Positions 23,719 through 34,504 of a stretch of 64,000 nucleotides of DNA are shown in pieces. Each line of letters starts with the position of its first letter. Position 1 is the first letter of the stretch. Below the pieces are notes generated by a model. That model was not told the DNA's origin. It ran no database searches and was given only the letters and a program-made list of their open reading frames with translations. This stretch comes from Strongylocentrotus purpuratus (Eukaryota; Echinodermata; Echinoidea; Camarodonta; Strongylocentrotidae): positions 4,026,352 through 4,090,351 of the forward strand of contig NW_022145596.1 in assembly GCF_000002235.5 (NCBI RefSeq), written 5' to 3'. The position numbers were made by a program, and so were the translations under genes.

Positions 23719-23805
23719 AGTAAGGGAAGTGAAAGGGAAAGAGGAGAGAAAGGGACAGAAAACAAAGAGGAAGAAAAGAAAAGTAATTAGGGAAGATCAG
23801 TTGCG
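22000..23805 (+). repeat. Compound GA-rich satellite, about 11 monomers
   Basis: Each monomer of about 140-190 bp has four parts: a purine-only tract (GAAGGAAAGGGAAAG…), a semi-conserved core AGATCAGTTGCGATT, a GTGGATCGGGGGCGAAAGGC box, and a poly-C run followed by AGCAAACTTAAA or GCAAAACAAGAGAG. Longer order exists: GCCGCCCATGCTGTTG recurs after 492 bp and GATTAATCCCACCAAA after 597 bp. The 313-codon Lys/Glu/Arg-rich plus-strand frame and its minus-strand counterparts are low-complexity artefacts. Confidence 0.9.
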
Positions 23806-24420
23806 ATTTTCATTGGTTCTTCTATCATCAATTTGCAATTATCATTGTACAAATGTATTTATATATTCATTTATTTATTCTTGTTTGATAACAAAAATAT
23901 GAATATAAACTCATAAACTCATAACAGCAACAAAATTAAATGTAGAAGGAAACTATCTTGCTGGGAGCAAGAAGCGCAAAAATTATCATGCATTTGCATG
24001 TACATGTCAGTGTATCATTAATATAATTCATATTGTTTAATTACATCTTGTGAAATAGTATGCATTCAAGCTTTGGGGATTTTTTGTTGGTGTATTTGTT
24101 TGAAAGAAAGCGTTTGGAGCTTATAATGCACATGTTGCAATTTCAGGTGCAACTTAGTGTTCAAATATGGAACACGCACGGCCAGGCACTAGTGTAGGAA
24201 ATCTTCAAATGTTAATCAGGTATATGACTAAATTACTTGTCTGTTGCCTTACGAAAAAGTTTATATTTAGTCAGGCCTGAATTGAGTCGCAAAACAATTA
24301 TTATGTTAAAAGGAAAAAAAACATATGTGATGACATTCGAAATTCCCCAATAACCAATACGATTGGAGAGCGAGTACTCGTTTTTGTATTTCTTCAAAAC
24401 TTACTCAACTATAAATAGCT
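23806..24420. other. No gene recognised
   Basis: AT-rich sequence with no coding or repeat structure that I can support. Confidence 0.5.
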
Positions 24421-24429
24421 GGCCCGGAT

Positions 24430-24819
24430 GCGTCTTATTTTTTCGTACCACGGCGAGGCCAGATTGAGCTCGCGAGGGAAACCTGCGCATGCGCAATCGC
24501 GAAGGAAACCAGCGCATGCGCACATGGAATCCGGTTGGGTGGTCAATAGGTGATAGTAATTATACAAATCAATTCTTCATCAACTCATCGTCAGCTCAAT
24601 CGGTAAGGACAGCGTGTTACTAATAGCACTTTGACGTTGACTTGAGGGTTCAAATCTCAGTTTATTTAGTTTTTTTGCCTTTATAAATAGTGAGGCAAAG
24701 CAATAAATAATCAAAGTCTGATTGTTTGTGACCACTTTGCAAGCTTACGTAGCTTGTTATGTATGAAAATGAGTACATACTGGAATCTGGCCTCGCCGTG
24801 GTACGAAAAAATAAGACGC
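24430..24819. mobile_element. 390-bp TIR element with 9-bp target duplication enclosing a tRNA-like SINE body
   Basis: Perfect inverted ends of 36 bp begin GCGTCTTATTTTTTCGTACC and run through CACGGCGAGGCCAGATT. GGCCCGGAT flanks both sides exactly (24421-24429, 24820-24828). A 9-bp duplication with TIRs suits Mutator-like elements. The interior has CAGCTCAATCGGTAAGGAC (A-box-like) and GGTTCAAATCTC (B-box-like) plus a tail repeat seen at 4086-4165, so a SINE-type sequence sits within DNA-transposon ends. Confidence 0.88.
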
Positions 24820-25009
24820 GGCCCGGATACTTGAGCCTCTCACAAAACGCAAGTATAGGCCTGATGTGTCGTCAGTGGCGTCGCTAGTCCTTTTTCAGTG
24901 GGGGGGGGGGGGGGGGGATAGAGGTCAACGATTCCCGACAAAACAAGCCACCAATTAATTACCGACAAAATCAAATGTTCCAATATCTACAAATTTAACC
25001 CTATAAACC

Positions 25010-25620
25010 CGGGGCCAAAGGCTAAATTGTTATGCGCAAATGGTCATTGTCGTCGACGACATCAATATACAAATTATTTCGTCAACTTAGTAAGCATCAT
25101 GGCTATATATTTTAATGCAGGCGCGTAGCTAGGATCTTATTTCAGGGATGGGCGGTATTGAGCAAGCGAATCACTTAAAGAGTGCGCAAAGCGCTCCCTA
25201 GGTGGGGGAGGGGATGGGTGAAAGGCATCCCGCGCGAAGCGCAGTAGCTTAGACGTTCCATTAAATTATTATGAAAAGAAGACGATTTGTTGTACCGTTC
25301 TCGACTCTTAATCCTTGTCTGAATTCAGTTTCCCCATCCCACACGAAGCGCGGAGGCTTAGACGTTTCATTAAATTATTATAGAAAGAAAACAATTTGTT
25401 GTATACCGTTCTCTACTCTTAAGCCTAATTGTCTGAATTCAGTTTCTCCCCCTCTCGTGCGAAGCCCGGGAGCTTCGACGTTTCATTAAATTATTAGAAA
25501 AAGAAGACGATTCATTGAACCGACTCTAAATCATTGTCTGAAGTTTCAAAAATGTTTCTTTGTCCGATAAAAAGTCACAGCTTTAAGGGGAACAAATTGC
25601 TGGCCGACCGACATAAAAAA
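25010..25620 (-). mobile_element. Satellite-bearing repeat element, minus-strand copy
   Basis: It carries the same right flank (25010-25200) and left flank (25560-25615) as the element at 6925-8515, but only about three satellite monomers (25200-25560). Copy number of the core is therefore variable between insertions. Confidence 0.8.
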
Positions 25621-25639
25621 TACCACCGACTTCAACCCC

Positions 25640-26415
25640 ACACCCCCCCCCCCTTTAGCGACGCCCCTGAATGTAGAGTGGCCTGAGCGGGTAGGCACAG
25701 GGCGTGGTTCTAAACTTACAGAGACACTTCGATGAAGACACCTTTATTTCATGATTGCGTGTGTTGAACTGCCATGGGCTTTACAACTTTAAACCTCCAT
25801 GGTTTATTTTGCATATATAGGGATTTACATGATCATTTATATAATAAAAGGAATAATGAATATTCAAATATCATAGGTAGCAAATAAAGGATGACTAACA
25901 GAGGAATGAAAACAAACAGATAGGAGAGGATGATCAAGCATAATGATGTGCACCAATCTATACATGTGAATTACTAAGTAGCCTGTTCACACTACAGCTC
26001 TACAATAACAAAGCATTTGTAGCCTTACTTTTAAGCAGTTGAAGAAATTAATAAAAGTAGGCCTACTTGAAGAAATCGTTGAATTATAAGATATTCAGTT
26101 TATTTTATTAAGTATGACAAAACACACATTTAACACCTTTGGAAAAAATAATACCCCAGGAACGTGAAAAACAAAACTTTTATTGTCACACATGCCTATA
26201 ATCGGACATATTTAAAAACGGAAATGTGGCACTTTGTCTTTGTCTTTAATTTGCACCTGAAAATAAATTCTTTGTTCCTCGTCTATGTCATCGCGGCGAA
26301 AAATTTCAGACTTTTCTTCTTTTCATGCAGCCTCAGACAAATGTGCCAAAGAAGTTCTGTCTTCTTGTATTCCTGAAAACAAAGTTTGGGCAATAGTTTT
26401 CAAGTTCAGTTTATC
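25640..26415. other. No gene recognised
   Basis: Ordinary AT-rich DNA between a repeat element and the hAT remnant; no supported feature. Confidence 0.45.
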
Positions 26416-26416
26416 T

Positions 26417-26755
26417 TTACGAGATTTCGTGTAATATTAAGCTTTGGTTGAGATTTCTTTGGGTCATTGTACTTATCGGAGAAGTTTTGATCCGTTTCAA
26501 GACAGAGAATGTTCTCTCGCAAGTTGCCGTTGTAACCGGGATTGTAAGGTAAATGAGAAGAAGGATGTGCACCTCTGAGAATGATCTCTGATAGATTGGA
26601 CTGTTGTTGAAAATCTCACAGATTGTTTTAATGTATATTTGATAGGTTTACTCTCATCGTCGCACACGTCTTGGAGGCTTGTTAGCTGCCGAGTTAATGC
26701 TACAAAGTCAATATCTCCGGCATACACTTCCCTCAACTCATCAGCACGAACAAAA
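26417..26755 (-). pseudogene. hAT transposase C-terminal (dimerisation) remnant
   Basis: One minus-strand frame gives FSEVHILLLIYLTIPVTTAT continuing CERTFSVLKRIKTS and a stop at 26417-26419. This is the conserved hAT C-terminal dimerisation motif (…TIPVTTASAERSFSALKRIK in the family). The upstream part (LREVYAGDIDFVALTRQL…) is in a different frame, so at least one frameshift separates them near 26575-26600. The N-terminal zinc finger and the RNase-H-like catalytic core are absent. The 5' side is lost at the boundary of the G-rich tandem array. Confidence 0.8.
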
Positions 26756-26777
26756 TATTGGGGAGGGGGCCCGGCTG

Positions 26778-26824
<47 letters not shown>

Positions 26825-27480
26825 GGGGGGGGTGGTTCAATGATATCCGGGCCCCTCAAAAATATTGGGGGGCTCCGTGATGTTATCCGAGCCCCCCACA
26901 AATATCGGGGGCTCCGTGATTTTATCCGAGCCCCACCAAAAATACTTGAGGGGGGGGGGCTTATGATATCTGAGCCCCACCAACATATGGGGGGGGGGGG
27001 GCTCAATGATATCAGAGTCCCTCCAAAATATTTGGGGGTTTAAATGATATCCGAGATCTACCAAATATATTTTTGGGGTCAATGATGCGCGAGATCCGAT
27101 GTCTGAGCCCCCCTCTCTCCTCCCTAAATAAATATTTATAAAATGTTTATATTTGAATGGTACGTCTGTAGATTATAGGTATACATGAGTTTCATGCCTA
27201 GAATATAATCATTGGGGAGGAGGGGGTTCATGATATCCGAGCCCCGCAATAAGTCTCGGGGGCGGCTCAATGATATCTGAGCCCCACTTAAAATATTGGG
27301 GGCTCAATGGTATCTTAGCCCCTAAGGACTCAATGATATCTAAGCCCCACCAAAAGATTGGGGGCTCAATTAATGATATCTATATGCCCCGCCAAAAATA
27401 TTGGGGGGGCTCAATGATCTCTGAGCCCCCCCCCCCCCCAATATTTTTTTTCTGCGCCCCCCAATCCCCCTCCCCCCGAT
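26756..27480. repeat. ~45-55-bp G-rich tandem array (TCAATGATATC type)
   Basis: Units with GGGGGCTCAATGATATC, GAGCCCCACCAAAAATATT repeat about 13 times across 720 bp, in one orientation, with G-run length varying widely. A (TA)n tract and a T/G run interrupt it at about 26780-26833. Open frames on both strands are repeat artefacts. Confidence 0.88.
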
Positions 27481-28015
27481 TCCTAAGCCTAATTACAGTT
27501 CAATGAAGTCTATTTTTTAAACTTAAAGGGATTGGGTAACTTTGTTTTAGGTTCTGAATCAAAAAATCCTGGAATGATAGTTAGGGCTAGTTCTGATCGG
27601 AAAACGACCCAAATATCGGAGTATGGCAAGCTGCCCCAGGGCCTTTTCCTATATACGGATCAGAGAAAAAATACTTTAAACATTTCGGGGGTTACTTTTT
27701 TGACTTTTGGGGGCTCTTTTTGGCATTTCGGGGGCGCCCCCCAATCCCCCTCCCCCCGATTCCTAAGCCTAATTACAGTTCAATGAAGTCTATTTTTTAA
27801 ACTTAAAGGGATTGGGTAACTTTGTTTTAGGTTCTGAATCAAAAAATCCTGGAATGATAGTTAGGGCTAGTTCTGATCGGAAAACGACCCAAATATCGGA
27901 GTATGGCAAGCTGCCCCAGGGCCTTTTCCTATATACGGATCAGAGAAAAAATACTTTAAACATTTCGGGGGTTACTTTTTTGACTTTCGGGGGCTCTTTT
28001 TGGCATTTCGGGGGC
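27456..28015 (+). repeat. 280-bp head-to-tail duplication, nearly perfect
   Basis: Two consecutive copies (about 27456-27735 and 27736-28015) align base for base with one visible difference (CTTTTGGGGG versus CTTTCGGGGG). Each gives the same short open frame starting MGNFVLGSESKNPGM; without an initiation context or homology I do not call it a gene. Confidence 0.93.
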
Positions 28016-28464
28016 TAATTCACCCCGAGCCCCCGTGTATTTTTCCTCCTGATACGGATAAGTGAGTGCCCTGATGGGTCTACTTCTAACTCGTGTTTTT
28101 AGCCCTTCTTTCTTCACTTTTTCCTTTCCTTTCTCTTTTCTTTCCTTTCATTTCTTATTTTTTCAAAGAGGGGGGGGGGCGGGTCCATCGCCCCCCGTAT
28201 ATCCGCGCCTGAGTGACACCCACACAACTAACCTTATTTATTACCGAATAAAAAAATGAAGAAAGAGCCCCTCGACACCATAGGTGTAAGTATTCAGCCA
28301 GTTCCTACCCCCCCCCCCCACCAATATAAACTTTAAAAGTGATTATTTTTTTCTAATTTGATACCAGTGATATACAGATGTTGCTGAATACTTTTTATGC
28401 GTTTGTTGGAGAATGACATATATCACAATTTACAGTCAGGCAAAAAATGTGCTTATTTACTATT

Positions 28465-28790
28465 TAGAGGCCGACATGTCAGGTCCCGCGGAACGGCGGG
28501 CTTGGGGGGTTCAAGCCCCCCCCCTCCCACCCCCACACTTTTGAAAAAGTATATTAAAGAGAATTAAATAGAAAGAAATAGAAAAGAAAGTATGCTCATG
28601 TAACCGTAATTAAATGCCCATACCCCTGAGCTAATTCCGGAGGCTCTGCCCCCTGGACCCCATCTTGGGCCCTAAGGCTGGCCCCTGGATGCTAATCTGA
28701 CCTTAATTGTAATGTCTAAAACCCCTGCGCTTCAGGGGGCTCCGCCCCTTGGACCATCCGCCAATTAGTGACCTGCCAGTGTCATGAATA
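28465..28790 (-). repeat. Dispersed G-rich repeat pieces
   Basis: ACATGTCAGGTCCCGCGGAA, CGGCGGG at 28475 is the inverse of 11673-11697. 28600-28760 holds units of the AACCCCTGAGC/CGGAGGCTC family seen at 10845-11110 and 62590-62690. Confidence 0.65.
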
Positions 28791-29079
28791 TGGTATTAAA
28801 ATATGCTCATCTGACCGTAAGTACGAAGCCACGTACAATCGATTACAACAGTAATTGTGGGGCCAATATCACGAGTATGCCTTCATAGAATAAATGTTTT
28901 AAAGAAAATATTCACTTCTACTTTCAAAAGGACTGGCCCATTTGCTTTAAAAAATTGTAAAGAGTTATTATTATGTAATTTCTAGAAAAAATGCCAACCA
29001 CATGATTTACAATGAGTCTAAATACATTGATTTGCCAAATTTCTTCCTTTTTATCAAATATACACGTAAAGCAATGGGG

Positions 29080-29220
29080 GGGACAGACTGCGCGGATAGC
29101 AATCCGCACGGATCGTCCCTCGGACGATCCGTGCGAGCAGAAAACCCGCATATTATGTCCGACGGACAAACGAAACTGGTAGGACAAACGGCGCGGTCAC
29201 ACCGGCCGGCGTATTTTTTA
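29080..29220. repeat. Palindromic repeat, inverted relative of 17515-17725
   Basis: CGCACGGATCGTCC and its exact complement are separated by three bases (29106-29136). GTCCGACGGAC and CGCGGTCACACCGGCC follow. The order is the mirror image of the 17515 copy. Confidence 0.75.
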
Positions 29221-29224
29221 TTTA

Positions 29225-30300
29225 CACGCTAGCGAGGGGAATTTCTCGATTAATTCCAATGAAACCGCTTAAAATTCCAATTTACATCCAGGAGAAAGTT
29301 TGCTTAACTTTTTCTTGAAACACTTGAACGGTTATGGAAACTGTTTGTGTTTCTAATCTTCAAATATTAATATTATTCTGCATCAAATATAAAACATTGA
29401 TTTCTACTGTGATATGTAAAGGCACGAACTTACGTTAATACATACACATATTTTTTTTGTAACCAAGAAGGTGCACCATGGTAATACATTTAACAAACAC
29501 ATCAACATGTTACCTAGACAACTCATCACCATAGCCATTGTAAAACCATATATTAATGATACATGTAAAATATAGATTGAAGCAATTCTCGTCGATTGGC
29601 TGTATCCTGAGTGTGATTTATATAATGGATTTTGAGTAACATTTGCATCTACCTGTAGTTGAAGAAAAGATACAGTGTATAACATCAATTAAGTTGGAGT
29701 TCAATTAGAAGGAAGTAACGAGGAATATTGAAGCAAGGGAGACTGGGAGATGAGGAAAGCAGGAAGTTAGAAATTGAGAGATTACTCGCGTGATAGCCTT
29801 GCATTAATGAATCCTTTATATAATGTTGTCTTGAGAGAAAGTAGACGATTTTTTTTTTAAATTGGAGATTAGTGCAAGTATTAGATATATTGGAAATAGA
29901 ATTAATGAGAAAGTTATTTTTTATCGAGATCAATACATGGGGGGGGGGGCACCATCAAAATAGGGCACTTTCTGGAATATAAGGTGCACCTACAAAGGGA
30001 AACATCAAAATGTAAATCTACCATATTAAGACATTGATAGACGTACGCGTAACGCATGTCACACACAGAAAAATGAGAAGAAAAGAAAGAATAATTTTTT
30101 TAAAAAGAAGATAGAGGAAAAGGAGAGAGACAGAGAGAAGGAGAGAAAGAAAGAAAGAAAGAAAAAAGGAAGAACATGAAACTTAACTTTACACTTAGGC
30201 CTACATATTATTACATTTCCGACTGAGTTGGCTCGACATGTGCTTAAGTAGTCTGCGGACGAAAGTACAACAATACGAAAACAGAAGTTATATGAAATTG
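29225..30300. other. No gene recognised
   Basis: AT-rich DNA. 29940-30030 has a poly-G run and CACC/CACTTTC pieces like those at 16110-16200, and 30100-30170 is GA-rich. No coding signal. Confidence 0.45.
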
Positions 30301-31370
30301 TCTTTAAGAGAGAAAGAGAGGTTAAATTCTAAAATGAAATGAAAGGGGTATGTGACTTTCAAGGAGGAAATTACAATTTCTATCGCTCATGACGACTATT
30401 TGGAATTTCCTAATTTTTTTTAAAGTTCAAGAACTTCCTGGGGCTCCGCCCCATGCAAGACTCTCGGCAACAGCAAATTATTTACACAATTTCTTGCTGT
30501 CTGCTGCCTCGAGATCACTAGAGCGAAGAAAGGTAACATATAGCAAGAATCCCTATTCAGTGAAGGATTTATCCCTTTTATTATTAAAGACTCCCGACAA
30601 AGGCTCTCCCCCTGCAAAATTGGAGAGAGTTTTATGTAGTTTAAGCTTCTAACAACCACGCCCGTGGACCTTTTATTAGTTACACAAAGGTAAAAGTGTA
30701 TAGCAAGAATCCCTATTTAGTGAAGGATTCATCCTTTTTATGCAGATGCTTCTTTTACCATTCTTGACCAGAAGTGCGTTTCAAACTCAATGATATGGGC
30801 ATCATCCCATTGAATGTTGTGTCCAGTGTTACGGGTTTGTTTTGCTACTTGCTGCCTAATCTGAGGGCTCTGTTGTGCTCTTTAAAAAGATGACACAATA
30901 GGGGCGGCGCAATTTAAATATCAAGGAATGTATTAGAGTTTATTTCTAAAATGAAATGAAAGGGCTATTTGACTCTCAATAAAAACTCTAATCCATCCCT
31001 TGAAATTTAAATTGCACTGCCCCCATTCAGTGTGCCATTTTCAAAGAGCACAAAAAGGCTTCAGATTGAAGATTCCATCTCCTAAAATCGTCTATAAGAG
31101 AGAAAGAGAGTTTATTTCGAGAGAAAAAATGAAATGAAAGGGCTATTTGACAAGAGCCCTTTCATTTCATTTTAGAAATAACCTCTCTTCCTCTCTTATT
31201 TTCTCTCTTGAAAGTCAATAACCCTTTCATTTCATTTTAGAAATAACCTCTTTTTTCTCCTAAAGACAATTTCTCTCTTGAAAAGGCTCTGCCAGACCCC
31301 TCAAGCTCTGCCATGTTGTATGGATCCATTAGAAAGCAAAATAAGCCCACTCAATAATTGATATAAATTA
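30300..31370. repeat. Foldback-rich repeat cluster
   Basis: ATGAAATGAAAGGGCTATTT occurs repeatedly in both orientations. Arms at about 30909-30945 and 30979-31016 (GCAATTTAAAT…TTAGAGTTTATT) are inverted, as are AAATGAAAGGGCTATTTGAC and AGAGCCCTTTCATTTCATTT around 31130-31180. The same family is in the composite at 19140-19290 and 20700-20770. Confidence 0.7.
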
Positions 31371-31627
31371 TATTAAAACGTCATAGCCAGGGCTCAAATT
31401 AATTTTTTGTCCACGGGGGCTCTTCCCCCCCCCCCAAAAAAAAAGAGCCCCCGTGAGCCTTCTCACGGGGGCTCTTTTAGTACTGACGGGGGCTCTTTTT
31501 ACACAAATATCCATTGAATTGGTACCTATGATACTCCTCAATTATTTGCTATTTCATCATTATCATTCCAATCAGCATTTTCCCTCTTACAAATTTACAA
31601 GCTACATAGCTGTTACTGGCCTGTGTA

Positions 31628-32158
31628 TATAATATATACGCATACAACACTGATCTTTATGATGTCTTTAACGTGACATATCTTCTTCTCCCCTTGCAAA
31701 CGAGAAAGAAAACAAGGTCATTAAAAGGGATTAAGCGACAAATAATGATTGTGATTCAAATTGATGCGAATATTTGTTTGAATAAGCACTGCTATTCACC
31801 CGAATCTTCTTTGTAAAAACAACTTTTACAAATCTCAGTCATGCTTACTGAGTTGAGACGTTCCATTCAATGTAAAATACTCATTAAAGAATACACTTCT
31901 CCTAATCTGAAAGTGATCTTACAACACAGTGGCAGATTTGCATGGCTGAGATTTGTAAAAGTCGTTTTTACAAAGAAGATTCTGGTGAAAAGCATTGCTT
32001 ATTCAAAAAAAATCCTTGCATCAATTTGAATCACAATGATTATTTGTCGCATGATCCTTTTATTAAATAACCTTGTTTTCTTTTTTGTTTGCAGGGGGAA
32101 AAGAAGCTATGTCACGTTAAGAAATCATAAAGATCAGTTGTATTATGCGTATATACAT
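31628..32158. repeat. Large imperfect palindrome, ~219-bp arms
   Basis: The left arm (31628-31846: TATACGCATACAAC … ACAAATCTCAGTCATGC) and right arm (31939-32158) are inverted copies, diverged by roughly one base in six to eight by eye, around a 92-bp centre. The outer arm sequence is shared with hAT copy 2, so the palindrome arose by inverted duplication of element sequence. Confidence 0.85.
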
Positions 32159-32746
32159 TATGATACCAGAACAAATGTTGATTATCAGAATGTCATTTTG
32201 GAATACCTCTAAACAAATACCACATTGTCTTTAGCCCGTATCAGTATTAGTATCATGCAATATAAAGCTATTATTCTTTATTTAATTCAGTATAATGCTT
32301 TTCCTCAAAAATAGTTTTGCCATTTTGTTAGGGTTGAGACGCTAAGAAATGGTTTCAAATGTACATTACACGAACCCTGAACCATTGCAAAATGATGGTG
32401 GTTCTCTCTCTCTCTCTTTACTTTAATCATGCATTATCAACTACATATAAAGCAGCAACCAAAAACTTAGGGTTATCTGAGATAGGTGAAAGTAAGAGTT
32501 AAAAAGAAAGTCATGCTAAAACGGCGCTTCACTCCCCCCCCCCCCCATGAAAAAAATAAAATAGATTAGTAGTCCTCCTCTCCAGCACCCCCCCCCCCCC
32601 GCTTTAATATCACATTTTCACTTGGCAGCCCAAGGGGGCCGGGGGTGGGAGGAGGGGGTTAAACCCCTAACCCCCCCCCCCCCCGTAGATCTGCCCATGT
32701 TACCATATCATTCCACGACATCTTGGTCTTCCTCTTCTTCTCAATA

Positions 32747-32895
32747 GGGACTTTTAGATTTGCGTGGACGTGGACGTGTTACGTCCTTTTAAGGCACTGG
32801 CAGTCACATGTCACGTCCTTTTAAGCACTGGCACTGCCTTAAAAGGAGGTCACACGTTTCAGTCCACGTTCCCATCGTGCAAATCTAAAGGTCCC
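32747..32895. mobile_element. TA-flanked MITE, short copy (149 bp), nested in hAT copy 1
   Basis: Termini GGGACTTTTAGATTTGC and GCAAATCTAAAGGTCCC between TA dinucleotides match the 540-bp element at 12567-13106. The interior is mostly inverted CACGTCCTTTTAAG-type sequence. It inserted after the hAT element did. Confidence 0.85.
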
Positions 32896-33659
32896 TAATA
32901 TTGATTTACTGGTCGAGGTTCATTATTTGCTAGTCATTTGAAATCACCAGATTTCAGCGGGTTAACGCTTTCACAACGAAAAACTTCTCCATGACCATGT
33001 TTCTGCCCTTGCGCGATCGCCTCCAGCTCCAGCAGACATAGCGCGGCAGCGTGCACACGTACCGCTACTAAGGGCGCAGTAGGCCTATAACCACTGCTGA
33101 CGGCGGCACTGCACTGTGAGCTGAATCGGTAATAATAGGCCTACTCATAAAACAAGAAATCTTGCACGCTAATCTAAGTTCCATTTCATTTGAAAATTGA
33201 AACTCAATATCGTGTTAAAGTTATACCAGAAAAGAAAATCTTTATATTATAATTCCACGGGGGCGATTTTTAATTTTGCAATCGCCCCCTTGAGCAACCT
33301 GACGGGGGCGATTATGTAGCTCACGGGGGCGAATCGCCCACCGCCCCCGTGTATTTTGAGCGCTGGTTACTCATAGCGATTCATCCAAATAAGAAATCCA
33401 AGTAAGAGGCATTTTTAAAGTTTTAAGAAAATTCTTTCAAATTCCAGGATATTGGGTGTTCTTTTTCAGGAAACTCTATTTAAACGAGTGGAAGCACTGG
33501 CGGTTCTGTTTTTTTAAACTGTAACAATTCTCCTTGGATCAGATATAGACCAAAAACAAGCCTCATTATCTTCAGTATACAAGTGTCATTTCGGACCTTA
33601 CAGCTTTCATAGAAATCGCTTCTGGACCGTCAAAGAAAAAGTTTGAGAACCCCTAGTCT

Positions 33660-34400
33660 ACGCATTATACACATCAGGACCAACTTGACAAAAATTTGAG
33701 GGGGGTTCGACCCCCCTCCCCCCTCCCCCCTCCCCCTCCCCCCTCCACCCCTGCGTATACGCGCCTGCATGTGCATCCCTTCCTCCTTATTCCCTTATCC
33801 ATCGTTACAGTCACTACCATTTGAGTAGGGCCGGCCCCCTCCTTAATAACGACTCCAAAGCCATCAAGAATGGCCCCATAATTTATAGATTACCATTCTG
33901 CCGTTCTTTGGAGGGGCCGGGCGCGGCCTTTTCAGAAGTGTTTCTACACTAACCTTTTCATGCACTCCGGCTTAACATAAACAAGCATGCTAAGATTGTT
34001 TTGAAAAGAAGCATAATTTCGACTCAGTTTCGCATAACCTAAAAATAAGAATACGGCCAGTCACCCCTCCCCCCCCCCCTCTCCTCAATGCATCCGCCTT
34101 CACGCACCCCCCTTCCCTTTGTCTTTCCCTTATTCGTCGTTACTGCCATTGTCACTAATTTTTAGTGCCATTTCGTTGTCTTTCTTTCTCCCCGGCTCCT
34201 CTCTTCTTTTTCTTTCCTCTTTTTTGAACTCTCTCTTTCTTTTCTTTACTTTTTTGTTCTCTTTTCTTTTATCTTCTCCTTTTTCCCCCTTTTTTTCCTT
34301 CTTTTTTTCTTTCTCTTTTTTCCTTCTCAATTTTTTTTGCTTCGCCAATAGGGGGGGCCGCGGCCGTTTCGGCCCACCCCTGGATCCGCCACTGAAAGTG
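33660..34400. repeat. Low-complexity pyrimidine-rich segment with decayed repeat ends
   Basis: Contains (CCCCCT)n at 33710-33747, a TATACGCGCCTG end, C runs at about 34070 and a CT/T-rich tract at 34180-34340, ending CCCCTGGATCCGCCACTG. The 100-codon Phe/Ser/Leu-rich frame is compositional only. Confidence 0.6.
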
Positions 34401-34504
34401 GCAGGCATTTTATCGATTTAGGTGTTGAAGTAAATGAAATTGAAAAGATCAAGCACTTTTATGCCTGTTTACCAGTTTGTTGGAAAAATAATAGTACATA
34501 CATA

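Larger units (their letters stand above)
31388..33368 (+). mobile_element. hAT-type non-autonomous element, copy 1 (~2 kb)
   Basis: It starts CAGGGCTCAAATTAATTTTT and ends GTATTTTGAGCGCTG, an imperfect CAGNGCTCAAA terminal inverted repeat identical in type to copy 2 at 62162-63210. TCATAGC lies directly before the left end and five bases after the right end, so the 8-bp duplication is blurred. Both ends carry clustered CACGGGGGC motifs. It contains a 219-bp-arm palindrome (31628-32158) and a nested MITE (32747-32895). There is no transposase gene. Confidence 0.78.

Noticed and set aside
24590..24665. tRNA gene
   Set aside because: A- and B-box-like motifs are present, but no 7-bp acceptor stem, anticodon stem or 3' context. 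It is better explained as a SINE-like body.
26837..27082. Pro/Tyr repeat protein in the G-rich array
   Set aside because: Frame created by the ~50-bp DNA repeat, with variable G runs that would shift the frame between copies.
27532..28018. Duplicated 70-80-codon gene (MGNFVLGSESKNPGM…)
   Set aside because: Identical because the DNA is a recent tandem duplication. No family, start context or splice evidence.
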